Shown here: piece after piece, positions 17,900-26,936 of the stretch
Position numbering within the stretch: the first letter of the stretch is position 1
Layout: each line of letters begins with the position of its first letter
From: Corallococcus macrosporus
GTDB lineage: Bacteria > Myxococcota > Myxococcia > Myxococcales > Myxococcaceae
Direction: 5' to 3'
Assembly (NCBI RefSeq): GCF_017302985.1
Contig: NZ_JAFIMU010000017.1
Span: 434,001 to 498,000 of the forward strand
Length of the DNA: 64,000 nt
Made by a program: the position numbers and the translations under genes
Notes under the pieces: generated by a model
Database searches by the model: none
Told to the model about the DNA's origin: nothing
What the model saw: only the letters and a program-made list of their open reading frames with translations

Positions 17900-18988
17900 T
17901 CAGGTCCGGGGCGGTGGCGGCTGGAGCCCCAGCAGGGCCTTGCCGAGGAAGTCGCGGATCACCGCTGGAGACCAGGCCATCAGCGGGCCGCTCATGGCAT
18001 CGCGCAGGTAGCGCTCGATGGGGTGGCTCCGCATGTAGCCCGAGCCTCCGGCGAGCTCCATGGCCGCGGTGGTGATGGCCACGGCGGCCTCATTGGCCAC
18101 GGCCTTGGCCTGCATCTGCAGCACGGGGAAGTCCGGCTCGCGCTGATCCGTGGCGATGGCCGCGCGCATGGCCAGCGCCCGCGCCGCCTCCAGCCGGAGG
18201 CTCATCTCCGCCACCGAGAACTGGACCCACTGCATCCGTGCGATTGCCTGGTTCTCTGGAGGCAGCTTGCGCTCCCGGGCGTAGGAGATGGCGAAGGCCA
18301 GCGCCGCCTCGGCGATGCCGATGGAGATCCACGGCAGGCCCAGGGCGATGGGGTTGGGCTGGGAGGGATCCAGCCGCAGCCGCCGGGACTCCGGCAGCAG
18401 GGTGTCCTGGAAGTGCAGGAGCTGGCTGCGCGTGGCCCGCATTCCCAGGGTGTCCCAGACATCCTCCACCCGGATGGAGTCGTCCTTGTCGATGAGGAAG
18501 AAGGCGGGCTGGCCATCACACACGGCATTGGTGAGCAGGTAGCCCGCCCGCTCGCTGCCCGACACGAAGCGCTTGGCCCCGGACAGGCGCCAGCCGCCCT
18601 CGACGCGGCGGGCCTCCTGGTGGGGCATGAGGAACATGTTGCCGCTGGTGGGCTCGGACAGGGCGTTGCCGAACCAGGCTCCCTGGCGGAACCTGTCGTT
18701 GAATGAGGCCACCAGCGCGGGCTCCGGCAGCGCCAGGAAGGCGAGCCCCGAGCCCTGATGCATCAGCCAGAGCGTGCCGAAGGAGGCGCTGCCCCGGCTC
18801 AGGATGCTGACGATTCGCCCGAAGGTCAGCCACGAGGCCCCCTCCAGCAGCGCGGTGTTCAGCGGGGATGAGGCCATGGCCTCGAAGCCTTCTTCAGGCA
18901 GGGAGGTCTCCCGGTCATGCCGCGCGGCCTGCTCCGCCAGCAGCCGCTGGATCCGCTCCGCTTCGGCAAGACAGTCTGAATCGCTCAT
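17900..18988 (-). CDS. Acyl-CoA dehydrogenase family protein
   Basis: A 362-residue flavoprotein. Its ATG (18986-18988) overlaps the stop of the upstream AraC gene as ATGA, so translation is coupled. Features of the acyl-CoA dehydrogenase fold are visible: the helical N-terminal domain, the middle beta domain with NALSEPTSGN (flavin contact) and GWRLSGAKRFVSGSERAGYLL, and the C-terminal four-helix bundle with QFSVAEMSLRLEAARALAMRAA and AMELAGGSGYMRSHPIERYLRDA. The catalytic Glu cannot be placed by eye. It is shorter than fatty-acid enzymes (about 380), and nearer to the acyl-CoA dehydrogenase-like monooxygenases (DszC/HsaA type) with the same bundle. The flanking AraC regulator suggests substrate-dependent control. 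Confidence 0.88.
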   Translation of the reverse strand: MSDSDCLAEAERIQRLLAEQAARHDRETSLPEEGFEAMASSPLNTALLEGASWLTFGRIVSILSRGSASFGTLWLMHQGSGLAFLALPEPALVASFNDRFRQGAWFGNALSEPTSGNMFLMPHQEARRVEGGWRLSGAKRFVSGSERAGYLLTNAVCDGQPAFFLIDKDDSIRVEDVWDTLGMRATRSQLLHFQDTLLPESRRLRLDPSQPNPIALGLPWISIGIAEAALAFAISYARERKLPPENQAIARMQWVQFSVAEMSLRLEAARALAMRAAIATDQREPDFPVLQMQAKAVANEAAVAITTAAMELAGGSGYMRSHPIERYLRDAMSGPLMAWSPAVIRDFLGKALLGLQPPPPRT

Positions 18989-19868
18989 CGTTCGTTCTCT
19001 CCGTGACGTCGGGTGAGTTCCGTCGGGCTCATGCCCAGCAAGCGGCGCAGGCAGCGGGCCATGTGGCTTGGGTGTGAGAAGCCCGCCTCCATCGCGATCT
19101 CCGTCAGGCTCTGGCGCCCTTCCATCAAGCGCAGCCGCGCGCGCTCCACGCGACGCTCCATCACGAACCGATGCACCGGCATCCCCGTGGCCTGTTTGAA
19201 CAGCGGCTTGAAGTGAGACAGGCTGAACCCCGCCACCCCGGCCAGCTCCGCCAGCGTCAGGTCCTCGTCCAGGTGCGTCTCGATGTACTCGACCACCTGC
19301 CGCAGCCGCCACGCCGGCAATGCGTGGCGACGCCTGGGCGCCGAGGCCCCCGTGTGGGATTGCGTCGCGACCAGCCGCGCGGCGAGCGCCGTCGCCAGGC
19401 TGTCCACGAAGAGCCTTCCCCCCGGATAGCCATCGTGGTCCTCGGCCTGCATCATCCAGCCGATGCGCTCGACCTGCGGGTCCCGGATGTGGATGGCCGG
19501 ATCCAGTGCCGCCCCTTGCGCCCCCAACCCCAGGGACTCCGCGGCCTCCCGCATCAGCGCGGGCGTCAGCCGCAGGAGCAACGACCGCGCCGGGCCTGAC
19601 AACGTCCACCGCGTGCTCGACCCCGCCGGAACCACGCAGAACTGACCGTGGAGGCGCGCCCCCTGACGCTCGGCATTCCCCACGCGATACGTCACCGGCA
19701 CCGGTTCCCCCATGTGCAGACAGAGGACATGGCGGTCATCCACCGGCGAGTCGAACCGCCCGGACGGAACCGGAGACGTGAGCACGTCGAGCAACGGCAT
19801 GCGCCCCGGCCAAGGCTCGTCACCAGCGCGGCCGGAAGGCTCGGGTGGCACGAGGGTCGATCGGTCAT
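18985..19868 (-). CDS. AraC-family regulator, probable frameshift near start
   Basis: The C terminus holds two helix-turn-helix motifs (DLTLAELAGVAGFSLSHFKP and LTEIAMEAGFSHPSHMARCL) and the family PTELTRRH end. The N-terminal half has a cupin-like fold (HGQFCVVPAGSSTRW). The intact frame is open up to an ATG at 19950, but its first 50 residues look unlike protein and lack a ribosome site. In contrast, an ATG at 19868 has AAGGGGAAGG just upstream and encodes MTDRPSCHPSLPAALVTSLG before going out of frame. One extra base in the C/G run at 19804-19807 would join it to MPLLDVLTSPVP of the main frame. An indel (true or sequencing error) is therefore likely; the fallback start is ATG 19800. It is coupled to the acyl-CoA dehydrogenase gene and divergent from the hydrolase. 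Confidence 0.8.
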
Positions 19869-19923
19869 CGCGAAATCCTTCCCCTTGGGACTGCCGGGCC
19901 GCAACACGGAAGATCATCCGTTC

Positions 19924-20824
19924 ATGCCCGGGAGCCACGGCTGGCGTCACCGCGGCCCGGGTAACGGACGCGGCGGCCTGTCGCGCGGCGCGACGCTTCG
20001 CTCCGCTCCCGTTCGGAAAGATTGCCTACGTGGAGCGCGGCTCGGGCGACGCGGCCCTGTTCCTCCACGGAGCGCCCCTCAATGGCTTCCAGTGGCGCGG
20101 CGCGTTCGACCGGCTGTGCGACGTCCGGCGCTGCATCGCTCCCGACTTCATGGGCCTGGGCTCCTCGGAGGTCCCCGAGTCCCAGTCGCTGGCCGCCGCC
20201 GACCAGGTGGACATGCTCGCGGCCCTGCTCGACTCGCTCGGCGTCTCCCAGGTCGACATCGTCGCCAGTGACAGCGGCGGCGCGGTCGCCCAGCTCTTCC
20301 TGGTCAGGTTCCCGCGGCGGGTCCGGACGCTCCTCCTGACGAACTGCGACACCGAGCCGAACAGCCCTCCGCCCAAGGTGATGCCAGCCATTGAGCTGGC
20401 TCGCGCTGGGACGCTCGCGGCCTCCACCGCGGAGTGGCTCACCGACCCGGCCATGGCCCGCTCGACGTTCGGCGCGGCTGTCTTCCAGGACCCCAACACC
20501 CTCACCCAGGAGGTCATCGAGACCTACGCCTCGCCCGTCGTGAGCTCACCGAAGCGGCAGGCGCAGTACCATGCCTTCCACAAGGCGCTGCTCCCCAACC
20601 CGCTGGAGGGAATCGAGACGAAGCTGCGTCGCACCCACGTCCCGGTCCGCATCGTCTGGGGGGAGAGCGACGACTTCTTCTCGAGCGAGGACGCGCACTA
20701 CCTCGACCGCATGTTCCCCGGCTCCCAGGGGATCCGCTTCGTGCCGGGCGGGAAGCTGTTCTTCCAGGAGGAGAACCCAGACATCATCGCGGAGGAAGCC
20801 CTCCGTCTGTGGAAGGTCCACTGA
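19924..20824 (+). CDS. Alpha/beta hydrolase, probable frameshift near start
   Basis: The alpha/beta hydrolase core is clear: KIAYVERGSG, the oxyanion HGAPLNGFQWR, DFMGLGSSEVP, and the nucleophile-elbow region VDIVASDSGGAVAQLF, where the nucleophile is Asp or Ser in S-D-S-G-G. VPVRIVWGESDDFFS holds the later acid. The order resembles haloalkane dehalogenase-like hydrolases. The main frame has no plausible start: its first ATG (19712) lies deep in the divergent regulator. ATG 19924, with GGAAG upstream, is one base out of frame; dropping one G of GGG at 19929-19931 gives MPGATAGVTAARVTDAAA leading smoothly into CRAARRFAPLPFGKIAYV. It shares its upstream region with the AraC gene. The final His could not be fixed (GGKLFFQEE lies where His is usual), so activity is uncertain. 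Confidence 0.8.
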
Positions 20825-20834
20825 ACATGGACAA

Positions 20835-20852
20835 TGACGGTGGCGACCGTCA
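20835..20852. terminator. Short stem-loop after the hydrolase gene
   Basis: TGACGGT-ggcg-ACCGTCA is a perfect 7-bp stem with a four-base loop, 11 bases past the stop at 20824. There is no T run, so termination strength is doubtful. Confidence 0.35.
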
Positions 20853-20942
20853 GCCCATGGACCTTCCGTGGCGGCTGCGATTAGCCTGTTCCCCGTTCGC
20901 TTCACACCGGAAGCGGATTCCATACCAACGGGGGGAAAAACC

Positions 20943-21377
20943 ATGGGTCTTCTGAGCATGTTCCGCAGCGAAGCTCCGGCCAAGAAGGCGTCGGACGACG
21001 TGCTGTTGCTCCACACGATGCTCCTGATGGCTGGCGCCGACGGGTACCTCGACCAGGCCGAGGTGGAAGCGGTCGAGGCCTACTTCACCCAACTGCCGGA
21101 GTTCGAAGGCAAACAGTTCCAGGACGTCTACGCCGAGGCCAGGAAGCTCGTGGCCCGCTACTCCAACCTGCGTGAGTCCGTGAAGTCTCTCTCCGGCTTC
21201 TCCAGCGAGAGGGTGCGCAAGAAGGCGTTCGTGCTTGCCGCGGACCTGGCCATGGCCTCGGGGGACGTGAGCGAGACGGAGGACGAGCTGCTCACCGCCA
21301 TGCAGCGTATCCTGGAGATCGACGACGGCACCGTGCAGAAGGTGCTCGACGTGCTCTCCATGAAGTACGCCCGCTAG
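20943..21377 (+). CDS. TerB-family protein
   Basis: A 144-residue protein with ATG at 20943 behind a GGGGGGAAAAA tract. It is all-helical and carries the TerB signature twice: LLHTMLLMAGADGYLDQAEVEAVEAYF near the N terminus and LAADLAMASGDVSETEDELLTAMQRIL near the C terminus, each with the acidic A-D-G / S-G-D loop that binds metal in TerB. TerB-like proteins occur in tellurite resistance and in phage-defence or membrane-stress systems, usually as a partner of other proteins. It is followed 14 bases later by an M48 peptidase that ends in a TerB-like domain of its own, so the two probably act together. Confidence 0.88.
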   Translation: MGLLSMFRSEAPAKKASDDVLLLHTMLLMAGADGYLDQAEVEAVEAYFTQLPEFEGKQFQDVYAEARKLVARYSNLRESVKSLSGFSSERVRKKAFVLAADLAMASGDVSETEDELLTAMQRILEIDDGTVQKVLDVLSMKYAR

Positions 21378-21391
21378 ACAGGAGCTGCGCC

Positions 21392-22648
21392 ATGGCGAAC
21401 GTGAATCCGAGCTCCTTCCAGTCCACCCTCGACCGCAAGCTGCGCACCGAACTGCTGGCCGACAAGGACGTCAAATGGGCGCTGCAGCGCGTGGACAAGG
21501 TGACCACGGGGCTCGGCTTCACCGCGCGGCGACGGCTGCTCGCCAACTCGCTGCGGCTGACTCGCTCCATGGCTCCGGCGGTCGCCGAGGCCCTGGCCGA
21601 CTGCAAGGAGGTGCTTGGCTACGACAAGCCCGTCGAGGTCTTCGTCAAGCCGGACCCGATGATCAACGCCTCGGCGGTCTACAACCCGTCGGGTCATCCC
21701 CTCATCGTCCTCTCCTCGCGGCTCATCGAGGTGTTCACCGAGGCGGAGCTGCGCTTCGTCATGGGGCACGAACTGGGCCACCTGACGTTCGAGCACTTCG
21801 CCATTCCCATGCCCGCCACCGCCATCGTCGAGGACGCGGCGGGGGTCATCGTCCCACGCCACACCGCCCTCAAGCTGTACCTCTGGTGCCGGGCGGCCGA
21901 GGTCAGCGCGGACCGGGCCGGCCTGCTGTGTGGCAAGGACCCTGACGCCGCCGCCAGCGGCTTCTTCAAGCTGGCCAGCGGGCTTGCCTCCGGCTTCGTG
22001 AAGCCCGACCTGGAGGCGTATTCGCGTCAGGTGGACTCGCTCGTCTCCGCGCCCTCGGCCCGCGCGAAGCCGCACGAGGACGACGACACGCTGGACTGCT
22101 TCAGCACCCACCCCTTCAGTCCCCTTCGCGTGCGCGCCGTCGTCGCCTTCTCGAAGTCGAAGACCTACCGCGCGCTGGTGGGCCGCGCCGCTGGGGGCGA
22201 GGGCCTCTCGGACGAAGAAGTGGATTCCATCATCGAGCGAGACTTCCGGGAGATGGACGCGTCCTACCTCGAAGAGCAGTCCCCCCACGCCGAGCTGCTG
22301 CGGCGGGCCCTCTTCCTGGGAGGACTGCTGGTGGCCCACGCGCACGAGGGCGTTTCCGAGCGGGAGCTGCGGGCGCTCTCGGCGCTCCTCGGCTCCGAGC
22401 ACGTCGGCGTGCTGCCCTCCATCGACGCCGCCCGGCGGGAGCTGACGGACGTGGCGGCCCGGGTGCGCGAGAAAGCGGCCACCTCCGAGCGGGCCCGGCT
22501 GCTGCAACACCTCACCCTGGTGGCGGCCGCGGATGGCAACGTGGCGGAAGAGGAGTTCATGGAGCTGCAGGGCCTGGCCGCGGCCCTGTCCGTTCCCGTG
22601 TCGCTCGTCGATGAGACGCTGCGCGGAGCCGCCCACCCGCTGGATTGA
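21392..22648 (+). CDS. M48-type metallopeptidase fused to TerB-like domain
   Basis: A 418-residue protein with AGGAG before ATG 21392. The zinc peptidase core has VMGHELGHLTFEHF (His126, Glu127, His130) and the third ligand in AAEVSADRAGLL (Glu170), the gluzincin pattern of M48 (HtpX/Ste24-like). There is no transmembrane segment, unlike HtpX, so it should be cytosolic. Residues 320-418 are helical with ADGNVAEEEFMELQGLAAAL, a TerB-like acidic motif. This fusion, next to a free TerB protein, suggests a metal- or stress-linked proteolytic module. It is the middle gene of three packed genes (20943-22977). The substrate is unknown. Confidence 0.9.
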   Translation: MANVNPSSFQSTLDRKLRTELLADKDVKWALQRVDKVTTGLGFTARRRLLANSLRLTRSMAPAVAEALADCKEVLGYDKPVEVFVKPDPMINASAVYNPSGHPLIVLSSRLIEVFTEAELRFVMGHELGHLTFEHFAIPMPATAIVEDAAGVIVPRHTALKLYLWCRAAEVSADRAGLLCGKDPDAAASGFFKLASGLASGFVKPDLEAYSRQVDSLVSAPSARAKPHEDDDTLDCFSTHPFSPLRVRAVVAFSKSKTYRALVGRAAGGEGLSDEEVDSIIERDFREMDASYLEEQSPHAELLRRALFLGGLLVAHAHEGVSERELRALSALLGSEHVGVLPSIDAARRELTDVAARVREKAATSERARLLQHLTLVAAADGNVAEEEFMELQGLAAALSVPVSLVDETLRGAAHPLD

Positions 22649-22653
22649 GGCGC

Positions 22654-22977
22654 ATGCCCGAGGGGTGTCAGTATGACGCGCGCGAGGAGTTCCAGCGCGA
22701 CCGCGCGACCCTGGCGGACCTGGGGCTGGAGTCCTTCCTGGGGGCCGATGGGCTCACGGACCTGCTGTCACTCTTCTCCCAGGACAACCTCCCCGCGGTG
22801 GAGCTGATCCGGATGATTCAGCGCCTGCACACTCCAGGCTACGAGCAGGCGCGGTTCCATGTGAGCGCGGCTACCGCCGACGGCGTCATCGCGCCGGACC
22901 TGCCTCCCGGCTTCTACTGGCAGGACGAGCTTGCCAGGGTGCTCGACTGGGCCGAAAGCCAGGGGCGGAAGCCCTGA
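22654..22977 (+). CDS. Small hypothetical protein of the TerB/M48 operon
   Basis: A 107-residue protein from ATG 22654, six bases after the stop of the peptidase gene (TTG at 22645 overlaps that stop and is an alternative start). It is acidic and soluble with mixed helix (FQRDRATLADLGLESFLGADG, LPAVELIRMIQRLHTPGYE) and a C-terminal WQDELARVLDWAESQGRKP. I do not recognise a family. Tight spacing says it works with the TerB and M48 proteins. Confidence 0.75.
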   Translation: MPEGCQYDAREEFQRDRATLADLGLESFLGADGLTDLLSLFSQDNLPAVELIRMIQRLHTPGYEQARFHVSAATADGVIAPDLPPGFYWQDELARVLDWAESQGRKP

Positions 22978-23118
22978 AGAGACGGCGGGTGCGCCAGCGC
23001 GCCGGCGGTTCGGGTGGGGGTTTCGGACGTTTCGCGGCCCCGCGGGGCATCAATCACTTTGAGTCAGAAGGCGTTACTCCACTGGGAAGGCCGCGTCAGT
23101 GCCACCCCGGGGGAACCC

Positions 23119-24399
23119 ATGTCGCTGAAGCTCCTGTCGCGGACGGTCGCGTCCGCCTGCGTGCTGTTGCTGCTGTCGGCGTGCCAGAGCGCGGGCAATC
23201 CCATCCCGCCACCCGATGACACACCCTGCCGTGGCACCGCATCCGTCCAGACACCGGTGCGCGAGAAGTTCCTCACGGTCGCGAAGCCGGTCTCCGGTGA
23301 GTACGTCGTCGTGCTCAAGGAGCCCCGGGAAGGGGACGCCGCGCCCACGCCGGATGTGGTCGCGCGGAACCTGACCGAGCGCTTCGGCGGCAAGGCCTTC
23401 CTCGTGTACGCGCACGCGCTGCGGGGCTTCGCCGCGCGCATGAGCGACAAGCAGGCCCGTGCCATGGCCTCCGCGCCCGAGGTGGCGTACGTGCAACAGA
23501 ATGGCGTGGTGACGCTGGAGGAGAGCCAGTCGGATGCGACGTGGGGACTGGACCGCATCGACCAGCGCGACCTGCCGCTCAACCAGCTCTACCAGTACCA
23601 GACGCAGGGCCGGGGCGTGCACGTGTATGTCATCGACACGGGCCTGCGCCCCACGCACCAGGAGTTCGCCGGGCGGGCGGACATCGCCTTCGACGCCGTC
23701 AACGACGGCCGCAACGGCGTGGACTGCAACGGCCATGGCACCCACGTGGCCGCCACGGTGGGCGGCCGCGTGTATGGCATTGCCAAGAGCGCGTCGCTGC
23801 ACGCGGTGCGCGTGCTGAACTGCGAGGGCTCCGGGACGACGGCGGGCGCGGTGGCGGGCGTGGACTGGGCGACCGAGCACCACCAGTCCCCGGCGGTGGC
23901 CAACATGAGCCTGGGGGGCGGGGAGGACGCGGCGCTCGACGATGCCGTGCGCCACTCCATCGCGGCGGGCGTGATGTATGTGCTGGCGGCGGGCAACGAG
24001 AACCAGGACGCGTGCAGGCGCTCTCCCGCGCGCACCGCCGAGGCCATCACCGTGGGGGCCACCACCAGCGCGGACCGGCGGGCGTCCTTCTCCAACCATG
24101 GCGACTGCGTGGACGTCTTCGCGCCCGGCGAGGGCATCCTCTCGGCCTGGGCCAGCGATGACATGGCGACCCGGACGCTGAGCGGCACGTCCATGGCCAC
24201 GCCGCACGTCACCGGCATCGTCGCGCTCTTCCTGGAGGCCCATCCCGCCTCCGCGCCGCAGGCGGTCATCACCGCCATGACGGGCAACGCCACGCCGGAC
24301 AAGGTGGGCAACCCCGGGCGCTGCTCACCGAACCGGATGGTCTACTCGGGCTTCATCTCACCCCTGCGGGCCCCCACCGTCCGCAACGGCGGGGAGTAG
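23119..24399 (+). CDS. Subtilisin-like serine protease (S8) lipoprotein
   Basis: A 426-residue precursor; the ATG at 23119 follows GGGGGAA. The signal ends in LLLLSAC, with Cys22 in a lipobox, so it may be membrane anchored instead of freely secreted. Residues about 60-135 are an inhibitor-I9 propeptide (GEYVVVLKEPRE to VAYVQQNGVVTL). The catalytic domain has the triad Asp173 (VIDTGLRPTH), His206 (NGHGTHVAATVGG) and Ser358 (LSGTSMATPHVTG), plus the oxyanion Asn in LAAGNENQD. It belongs to the proteinase K-like group by WGLDRIDQRDLPL. The C terminus stops just after the catalytic domain. It stands as a single gene between the TerB operon and the GH15 gene. Confidence 0.95.
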   Translation: MSLKLLSRTVASACVLLLLSACQSAGNPIPPPDDTPCRGTASVQTPVREKFLTVAKPVSGEYVVVLKEPREGDAAPTPDVVARNLTERFGGKAFLVYAHALRGFAARMSDKQARAMASAPEVAYVQQNGVVTLEESQSDATWGLDRIDQRDLPLNQLYQYQTQGRGVHVYVIDTGLRPTHQEFAGRADIAFDAVNDGRNGVDCNGHGTHVAATVGGRVYGIAKSASLHAVRVLNCEGSGTTAGAVAGVDWATEHHQSPAVANMSLGGGEDAALDDAVRHSIAAGVMYVLAAGNENQDACRRSPARTAEAITVGATTSADRRASFSNHGDCVDVFAPGEGILSAWASDDMATRTLSGTSMATPHVTGIVALFLEAHPASAPQAVITAMTGNATPDKVGNPGRCSPNRMVYSGFISPLRAPTVRNGGE

Positions 24400-24531
24400 C
24401 GGCACGTCCCCCGGGCCACGGAGGGGGCGGGGAGGGGGCCGCCCGCGTGGATGGGGTGCCGGGTGCGGCCGTCGCGGAGGTCGCTACCTTGAGGCGGGAG
24501 GTCGCGCTCCTGACGCGCGACACGCCTGCCC

Positions 24532-26469
24532 ATGGACCTCTACAGCGCCGCCAGGCGGATGGCCCGCCCGTTCCGTTTCACCAACCCGGCGTCCTACCGG
24601 GAGGTCCCCCTGGCGGGCCGCGGGCTGATTGGCGATGGGTGCTCCTGCGCGCTCGTCCGGCCGGACGGCGTCATCGACTGGCTCTGCTTCCCCCGCTTCG
24701 ACAGCCCGAGCGTCTTCGCGGGCATCCTCGATGACGAGAAGGGAGGCATCACCGGCATCACGCCCGTCGTGTGGCCCTTCGAGAGCCTGCAGCGCTACGA
24801 CCCGGACACCAACGTCCTGGAGACGCTGTTCCGCTTCGAGCGCAAGGGAGCCATCCGCATCATCGACTACATGCCGTGGACCAACGACCCGCGCTCCACC
24901 GTCCACGAGGTGCACCGGCGCATCGAGTGCCTGGAGGGCCCGGTGGAGCTGAACATCGTCTTCGACCCGCGCTTCGGCTACGGCGCGTCGCGGACGCGGG
25001 TGGAGCGGGAGGAGCACGGCCTGGTCGCTCGCGGGTCGGGAGGGGAGCGGCTGGTCGCCGTGCTCAGCGGGGAGGCGGAGTGGCGGCCCTGCGAGTCGCC
25101 GCACGGCCAGGCCTGCCGGGGAGACTCGGGCCTCCAGACGCGCATCCGGATGGGGCCGGGCGAGCGGCGCTGGATGATCCTCTCGTGGGATTCCGACCGG
25201 CCGGAGCCGCTTGCCGCGTACCGGCCCTTCGACCACCTGCGGGACACGCGCCAGGCCTGGCGCGAGTGGGCGCAACAGCTCCACTACGAAGGGCCGTGGC
25301 GGCACCACGTGCTGCGCTCCGCGCTGGCGCTGAAGCTGCTGATGTACGGCCCCACGGGCGCGATGGTGGCCGCGCCCACCACCTCACTCCCCGAGTGGAT
25401 TGGAGGGCCCCGCAACTGGGACTACCGCTTCAGCTGGGTCCGCGACTCCGCGATGGCGGTGCGCGCCACCAACCTCCTTGGCTTCGAGCGGGAGTCGCGC
25501 GAGTTCTTCTACTTCGTGCGCGACACGTTGCAGCGCGGGGACGCGCTCCAGGTGATGTACTCGCTGGACGGGGCCGCCGTGCCGCCGGAGCGGGAGCTGG
25601 AGCACCTGGCGGGCTTCCAGGGCTCGCGGCCGGTGCGGCTGGGAAACGACGCGAAGGACCAGTTCCAGTTCGACACCGCGGGCGCGCTGCTCGACGCCGC
25701 GTACCTCTACGAGCGCTCCGGCGGGAAGCTGCCGCTGCGCACCTGGAGGCTGCTGCGTTCGGTCATCCAGACCACCGCCCGCCGCTGGAGCGAGCCCGAC
25801 CACGGCATCTGGGAGCCGCGACGGGAGATGCGGCACAACGTCCACTCGAAGCTCATGGGGTGGCTGGCCCTGCGCCGGGGGCAGCACCTGGCACGGCTCT
25901 TCGGGGAGACGGCGCTGGAGCAGTCCAGCGCCGCCCTGGCGGACGTCATCCGGGCGGACATCCTGCGCAACGGCGTGGATCCGGCGCGCAAGCACTTCGT
26001 CGGCTTCTACGGAGGGAACGAGCCGGACGCCGCGCTGCTCTTGCTGCCCATCGTGGGCTGCTTCCGGGGGACGGATCCGTTCATCGTGAGGACGCTCGAC
26101 TGGCTGCGCGCGGAGCTGGGCACGGGGCCGTTCCTGCGCCGATACCGGATGGATGACGGGGTGGGGGGGCCGGAGGGAGGCTTCATCCTCTGCGGTTTCT
26201 GGCTGGCGGAGGCGCTGACGCTGGCCAATCGCATCCAGGAGGCCGAGGACGTCTTCGTCGCGCACGCGGAGGCGTCGAACCACCTGGGGCTGCTGGCGGA
26301 GGAGATCCACCCGCTGACGCGCGAGCAGCTGGGAAACTTCCCGCAGGCCTTCAGCCACCTGGGCCTCATCAGCGCCGCCGCGCGCATCGACCGCGCGCTC
26401 AGGCTCCGGGACGAAGGGCAGTCGGAGCCTCCGCACCTCCTGGAGCCCGAGCCGCCAGCCATTGGCTGA
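24532..26469 (+). CDS. Glycoside hydrolase family 15 protein (trehalase/glucoamylase-like)
   Basis: A 645-residue cytoplasmic enzyme with no signal peptide. The N-terminal beta-sandwich begins GLIGDGCSCALVRPDGVIDWLCFPRFDSPSVF, the hallmark of bacterial GH15 proteins such as mycobacterial trehalase. The (alpha/alpha)6 barrel has GGPRNWDYRFSWVRDSAMAV, the general-acid region DHGIWEPRREMRHNVHSKLM (Glu428) and the base region LLAEEIHPLTREQLGNFPQAFSH (Glu590/591). Both glutamates are present, so it should be active. Such enzymes split trehalose or short alpha-glucans. The start at 24532 has no clear ribosome site; ATG 24559 is an alternative. A stem-loop follows the stop. Confidence 0.93.
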   Translation: MDLYSAARRMARPFRFTNPASYREVPLAGRGLIGDGCSCALVRPDGVIDWLCFPRFDSPSVFAGILDDEKGGITGITPVVWPFESLQRYDPDTNVLETLFRFERKGAIRIIDYMPWTNDPRSTVHEVHRRIECLEGPVELNIVFDPRFGYGASRTRVEREEHGLVARGSGGERLVAVLSGEAEWRPCESPHGQACRGDSGLQTRIRMGPGERRWMILSWDSDRPEPLAAYRPFDHLRDTRQAWREWAQQLHYEGPWRHHVLRSALALKLLMYGPTGAMVAAPTTSLPEWIGGPRNWDYRFSWVRDSAMAVRATNLLGFERESREFFYFVRDTLQRGDALQVMYSLDGAAVPPERELEHLAGFQGSRPVRLGNDAKDQFQFDTAGALLDAAYLYERSGGKLPLRTWRLLRSVIQTTARRWSEPDHGIWEPRREMRHNVHSKLMGWLALRRGQHLARLFGETALEQSSAALADVIRADILRNGVDPARKHFVGFYGGNEPDAALLLLPIVGCFRGTDPFIVRTLDWLRAELGTGPFLRRYRMDDGVGGPEGGFILCGFWLAEALTLANRIQEAEDVFVAHAEASNHLGLLAEEIHPLTREQLGNFPQAFSHLGLISAAARIDRALRLRDEGQSEPPHLLEPEPPAIG

Positions 26470-26476
26470 CCCTGCT

Positions 26477-26510
26477 CCACCTCTGACAGGGAATGCCCTG
26501 TCAGAGGTGG
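26477..26510. terminator. 15-bp perfect stem-loop between convergent genes
   Basis: CCACCTCTGACAGGG (26477-26491) pairs fully with 26496-26510 around the tetraloop aatg. It lies seven bases after the GH15 stop and 14 before the stop of the convergent small lipoprotein gene, so it can serve both strands. Confidence 0.75.
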
Positions 26511-26524
26511 TCGCCGCGGGGACC

Positions 26525-26788
26525 TCAGTTGCTCAGGCAGACCCACTTGTTGGCGGGGATCTCCTGACAGAAGCACTCGCCAAAGGTGCCATTGGCCCAC
26601 TGGCAGCCCGTCTCCGCGCCCGGAGTGCAGCGGCGGGTCTGGAGCGTCTCGCAGCTGCTGAGCAGCTCGGAGGAGGCCTGACCGGTCTGCTGCATCCCGC
26701 TCTCGGCACCGTCCGTCACCTCAGCGCCACCGCAGCCCATTCCGAAGATGGAGACGACGGCGAACATCGCGAACCCACGAAGCATCAT
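26525..26788 (-). CDS. Small Cys-rich lipoprotein
   Basis: An 87-residue protein from ATG 26788, with AAGGAG seven bases upstream. The signal ends in the lipobox FGMGC (Cys19) and is followed by GGAEVT. The mature part holds six further Cys (SSCETLQTRRCTPG, TGCQWANG, GECFCQEIPAN, KWVCLSN), which suggests a small disulfide-knotted domain outside the cytoplasm. No family is recognised; similar short Cys-rich lipoproteins are frequent in myxobacteria. It has its own promoter-like sequence and a shared terminator. Confidence 0.85.
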   Translation of the reverse strand: MMLRGFAMFAVVSIFGMGCGGAEVTDGAESGMQQTGQASSELLSSCETLQTRRCTPGAETGCQWANGTFGECFCQEIPANKWVCLSN

Positions 26789-26818
26789 GCGGTACTCCTT
26801 TTCGATGGTGAGACGCCG

Positions 26819-26847
26819 ATGCAAATGCATACGCGAATGCGGGTCAA
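26819..26847 (-). promoter_or_regulatory. Sigma-70-like promoter of the small lipoprotein gene
   Basis: On the minus strand TTGACC (26847-26842) and TTGCAT (26824-26819) are separated by 17 bases, in an A+T-rich patch 31 bases before the ATG at 26788. The -10 match is imperfect. Confidence 0.4.
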
Positions 26848-26906
26848 GGTTTGTATTTAAATCATGATGTCGTTGGAAAGCTGCGCGCGGAGCGGTCGCG
26901 ATGTTT

Positions 26907-26925
26907 GGAATTGCGGAACAATTCC
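26907..26925 (-). terminator. Stem-loop after the EamA gene
   Basis: GGAATTG-cggaa-CAATTCC is a perfect 7-bp stem, 11 bases beyond the stop (26937) of the minus-strand transporter gene. There is no strong T run. Confidence 0.4.
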
Positions 26926-26936
26926 GGTGTCCCATG

